Shown one piece after another: positions 61,495 to 64,000 of a DNA stretch of 64,000 bases. Numbering within the stretch: position 1 is the stretch's first letter; each line of letters begins with the position of its first letter. This DNA comes from Nocardiopsis sp. FR4 (GTDB taxonomy: Bacteria > Actinomycetota > Actinomycetes > Streptosporangiales > Streptosporangiaceae), in contig NZ_VWVV01000014.1 of the NCBI RefSeq assembly GCF_009830945.1, positions 110,895 through 174,894 on the forward strand, written 5' to 3'. A program made the position numbers and the translations under genes. The notes beneath the pieces were generated by a model. It had not been told where the DNA came from, did no database searches, and was given only the letters and a program-made list of their open reading frames with translations.

Positions 61495-62343
61495 GTGGAC
61501 GACCTGACCCGCCGCCTCGGCACCCGCCTCCTCGGAGCGCCGCGACGCCTGTTCGACGCGCTGCTCGACCTGCTCCTGCCCCAGCCCTGCGCGGGGTGCG
61601 CCGCCCCCTCGGGGCCGCTGTGCGCCCCCTGCCTGGCACTCCTGGACCGCCGCCCCCACCTGTGCGCGCCCAGGCCCGGCTGCCCGCCCGTCTGGGCGGC
61701 CGGGCCCTACGCCGGGCGGCACCGGCGCGTGCTGCTCACCTACAAGGAGGGCCGTTGCGACGCGCTGGCCGGACCGCTGGGGGAGCGGCTGGCCGCCGCC
61801 TACACCGCCTCCGGCCTGGCCGCCCGGGACACGCTGCTCGTCCCCGTCCCCGGCCGCGGCCCGCCGCACGATCCCCGGGCCCCGGTCGCCCGGCTGGCCC
61901 GCGCCTGTCTGGCGGGTGCGGGCGGCCCGCGGGCCGGACGGGTGGTGCCGCTGCTGCGCCACCGGCGGCCGGTCCGCCGTCAGGCCGGGCTGGGCCGCGC
62001 CGCGCGCCTGGCCAACCGGGCGGGTGCCTTCGTCGCCGATCCGCCTCCCGGAGATGTCCTCCCCCCGAGCGCGCGGGGGAGCGGAGCCGGGGAGGTGGTC
62101 GTGGTGGACGACGTCCTCACCACGGGGGCCACGGTGGCCGAGGCGGTACGCGCCCTGCGGGCCCGCGGGCTCCGGGTCCGGGGCGCCGTCGTCCTCGCCG
62201 AACGCCGCACGGGGGGTGGCCGAGGCCGTCGGGAGGGCACGGGCGGCCGTCTGGAGGAGGGCGGAGGCCGCGCGGGGGGCGCGCGGGAGCGCTCCGGACC
62301 CGGAGAGGGGGACCGGGCAAGAAGGTTTTACGAACTCCCGTGA
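61495..62343 (+). CDS. ComF family phosphoribosyltransferase-like protein
   Basis: 282 residues from GTG 61495; the start is uncertain because GGAGG is too close to it, and a longer N-terminus is possible. LLLPQPCAGCAAPSGPLCAP is the ComF zinc-finger-like Cys cluster; VVVVDDVLTTGATVAEAVRA is the PRPP-binding loop of type I phosphoribosyltransferases. ComF proteins are needed for DNA uptake in competent bacteria; in actinomycetes their role is unclear. The last 60 residues are Gly/Arg-rich and look disordered. Follows lpqB as in Streptomyces. Confidence 0.85.
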   Translation: MDDLTRRLGTRLLGAPRRLFDALLDLLLPQPCAGCAAPSGPLCAPCLALLDRRPHLCAPRPGCPPVWAAGPYAGRHRRVLLTYKEGRCDALAGPLGERLAAAYTASGLAARDTLLVPVPGRGPPHDPRAPVARLARACLAGAGGPRAGRVVPLLRHRRPVRRQAGLGRAARLANRAGAFVADPPPGDVLPPSARGSGAGEVVVVDDVLTTGATVAEAVRALRARGLRVRGAVVLAERRTGGGRGRREGTGGRLEEGGGRAGGARERSGPGEGDRARRFYELP

Positions 62344-62411
62344 ACCGGGGAAAAGTCCACGTACATAGGCGTTTGCGATGGTTACCAGTGAGTTGAGCGG
62401 GTGATCACTAC

Positions 62412-62440
62412 CTGACATCCTCGCCAGGACAGGTTACGGT
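62412..62440 (+). promoter_or_regulatory. Promoter of the hpf leader
   Basis: CTGACA (62412-62417), 17-nt spacer, TACGGT (62435-62440). Transcription would start near 62447, about 640 nt before the hpf ATG. Confidence 0.6.
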
Positions 62441-62446
62441 CACGGT

Positions 62447-62761
62447 ATGGCACCCGTCCGGGTCCGTGGTTGCGTCGGAGAGTTTGAGCCCCCCGGGAAC
62501 ACCGGGGTGCGACTCCGGCAAGCCGATGCCAGGCGCAGGCGAAACGGCCCACGTAAGGCGACTTTTCGTCGACCGATCACGGTGCGCCTTAGAGGTAAGA
62601 CCTGCCCCGCGGAGGGTCCAGATGTCCCTCATGACAGGGAGAAGGGCAGTAGTCGCGTACAAGAGCGGCGACCCCCTCAGCAGGCGGATGTGGGGACGAA
62701 GACCAGGTCGGCCGGACGGGTGGCATCCCATCGTCCGGGGGTCCGCCGACGGCGGACCCCC
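62447..62761 (+). ncRNA. Candidate structured leader RNA upstream of hpf (possibly raiA-type)
   Basis: The region 62344-63084 (741 nt) has no convincing gene. From the predicted start near 62447 it contains several hairpins: CCCCGG / CCGGGG (62491-62507, loop GAACA), CGAC / GTCG (62559-62571, T-rich loop), CGGACG / CGTCCG (62713-62737) and the perfect 11-bp GGGGGTCCGCC / GGCGGACCCCC (62737-62761, loop GAC). A family of structured RNAs called raiA is known upstream of raiA/hpf genes in Actinobacteria and Firmicutes; I cannot run the covariance model, so the name is a proposal. Another hairpin, GTGCCCC / GGGGCAC, lies near 62952-62974. Confidence 0.4.
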
Positions 62762-63084
62762 GGCGACGCTCCCCTCCCAGCGCCGTCCGGGTCCACGCGG
62801 CCGTGGCCCCTCCTGGTCGTCGGACGCCGCGGGATGCCGTGCCCCGTACGTGGTGAGAGCCCGTTTCCCAGCCTGGAGCCTGTGCCCAATCGTGTCCCTG
62901 GGACGCGTGATGAGGGCGCTGCTGGTGGGTATACGCCTTTCCAACCGAGCCGTGCCCCCTCCAGGACAGGGGCACCAGCGGAAGGGGGCTAGCGCGCGAC
63001 ACCCCTTTCGCCCCCCGACGGCGGAAGGGACGACAGCCAGCCTGGCCGTCGCCTTCACGACGGCCACGCGATGAAGGGGGTCCT

Positions 63085-63756
63085 ATGGACATCATCGTCA
63101 AGGGTCGACGCACCGGTGTGAGTGACAAGTTCCGAGAGCACGTTGACAACAAGCTCGAAAGGCTCTCCAAGTGGGAGAAGAAGGGCATGATCGTCGACGT
63201 GGAGGTGTCCGAAGAGCGCAACCCCAGGCTCGCCGACGTCCGTGAGAAGGTTGAGCTGACCATCCGGACCAACGGTCCGGTCATCCGCAGCGAGGCCGCC
63301 GCCTCGGACCGGTACGGCGCCCTCGACCTGGCTATCGACAAGATCGAGGCCCGCCTTCGCAAGGCCGCGGACCGCCGCAAGGTCCACCGCGGCAACCACG
63401 CTCCCGTCTCCGTCGCGGCGGCCACCGCCGACCTGCCCGGGGACATGCCCTCGCCCGCCGCCACCACGACGCAGGCTCCCCCCGAGCCGCGCGAGCCCGA
63501 GGAGAGGATCGACGGCACCGAGGCCGAGGGGCGGTTCGCCGAGGACTTCGTCGAGCTGGACACCCAGGGGGAGGCCCCCCTCATCGTCCGGGAGAAGTTC
63601 CACCGGGCCAAGCCGATGAGCATCGACCAGGCGCTCATGGAGATGGAGCTCGTCGGCCACGACTTCTACCTCTTCCACGACGAGGTCAAGGACGCTCCGA
63701 GCGTCGTGTACCGCCGCAGGGGCTTCAACTACGGCGTGCTGCGGCTGGTCGACTAG
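63085..63756 (+). CDS. hpf: Ribosome hibernation promoting factor, long form
   Basis: 223 residues. GGGGG lies 6-10 nt before ATG. N-terminal domain (1-105) is the YfiA/RaiA fold that sits in the mRNA channel of the 30S subunit (MDIIVKGRRTGVSDKFREHV, VEVSEERNPRLADVREKVEL). A disordered Pro/Glu/Ala linker (about 107-160) leads to the C-terminal dimerisation domain of long HPF (VREKFHRAKPMSIDQALMEM, FYLFHDEVKDAPSVVYRRRG), which pairs two ribosomes into inactive 100S particles. Actinobacteria use this form in stress and hypoxia. The long leader suggests post-transcriptional control. 63757-64000 holds no recognisable gene. Confidence 0.96.
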   Translation: MDIIVKGRRTGVSDKFREHVDNKLERLSKWEKKGMIVDVEVSEERNPRLADVREKVELTIRTNGPVIRSEAAASDRYGALDLAIDKIEARLRKAADRRKVHRGNHAPVSVAAATADLPGDMPSPAATTTQAPPEPREPEERIDGTEAEGRFAEDFVELDTQGEAPLIVREKFHRAKPMSIDQALMEMELVGHDFYLFHDEVKDAPSVVYRRRGFNYGVLRLVD

Positions 63757-64000
63757 CCGCCGTCGCCGAACCCTCCCGCCCCCGGTCCGGGGCCGGGTGC
63801 GCCCAGGACGCGGGAACCGGGCCGAAGCAACCGCAGTGACACCTACGGCGGGTCGGCCCGTTCCTCGCGAACCCGCCTCCGGTCCCTCCAGAACACCGGG
63901 GCGCCCGGACAACCCCCGCGGGCCGGGGCGGCGTCCGGCTCCGCCGGCAGGCACTCGGGCCCGCCGCCGCTCCGTGCGGCCGCGGCCCGGCCCGCGGCCG

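Noticed and set aside
62447..63074. Overlapping open frames of 180-200 codons in the hpf leader
   Set aside because: They have no ribosome-binding site, no domain and a Pro/Arg/Gly-rich content typical of non-coding GC-rich DNA; the hairpins argue for an RNA leader.
63757..64000. A gene or terminator in the last 244 nt
   Set aside because: Only weak GC-rich complementarity (CCCGG / CCGGG near 63781) is visible; no start, motif or T-run supports a feature.

Overview
The window is a very GC-rich, gene-dense chromosomal segment of a filamentous or near-filamentous actinomycete. The gene set and order (whiB next to fbiA-fbiB; a phosphomannomutase / Trm112 / DUF3499 / DUF5719 block; ahcY; a SpoIIM / RDD / MoxR-DUF58 block; mtrA-mtrB-lpqB; comF; hpf) match, from memory, the conserved core of Streptomyces and related Actinomycetia. 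The combination with an extra archaeal-type SAH hydrolase and GTG/ATGA-coupled genes makes a Nocardiopsis-like member of the Streptosporangiales my best guess; this is inference, not a search result. I see no rRNA, prophage, insertion sequence or CRISPR array.

Layout. 1-0.8 kb: the tail of a probable UPF0182 membrane protein, then two identical initiator tRNA genes, each with its own terminator. 0.9-9 kb: a MacB-like three-gene ABC export operon, a small lipoprotein, hisN, a TetR gene with a DUF2087 gene, a divergent imine-reductase-like gene and HxlR regulator pair, and rsgA translationally coupled to aroA. 10-16 kb: cysteine desulfurase, secreted cyclophilin, PLDc_N membrane protein, XRE/DUF5753 regulator, amidohydrolase and a TIGR03089 protein. 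16-23 kb: three co-oriented glycosyltransferase-type genes, an ECF sigma factor with a CU044_5270-type partner, and a lipid-flippase-like protein. 23-32 kb: coenzyme F420 synthesis (fbiC, then fbiA-fbiB 3.3 kb away), with a GH18 chitinase and a Na+/H+ antiporter in between.

32-43.7 kb: a membrane protein with a tyrosine/glutamine/glycine-rich repeat tail encoded by 180-bp DNA repeats, whiB, a large GT2 membrane protein with its DUF5719 partner, a metalloprotease-like protein, DUF3499, phosphomannomutase, Trm112 and a tail-anchored Ser/Thr kinase with a 13-residue repeat linker. 43.7-48.4 kb: a protein resembling a Fic fold without the Fic motif, a MerR regulator, and two different S-adenosylhomocysteine hydrolases in tandem (canonical, then archaeal type). 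48.4-56.5 kb: RDD, SpoIIM and an overlapping DUF4129-DUF4350-MoxR-DUF58 operon headed by a membrane protein with a Y/G/P/Q-rich N-terminus. 56.9-64 kb: mtrA-mtrB-lpqB, comF and hpf, with a roughly 640-nt structured leader before hpf.

How it fits together: most genes serve envelope biology and growth control (MtrAB, WhiB, kinase, glycosyltransferases, SpoIIM/MoxR block) plus cofactor and one-carbon housekeeping (F420, SAH recycling, iron-sulfur/thiolation). The least explained features are the Y/G/Q-rich repeat protein, the Fic-like protein, the second SAH hydrolase and the hpf leader RNA. Several genes (hisN, aroA, amidohydrolase, fbiC) have a -10 box 7-8 nt before the start codon and probably give leaderless mRNAs.
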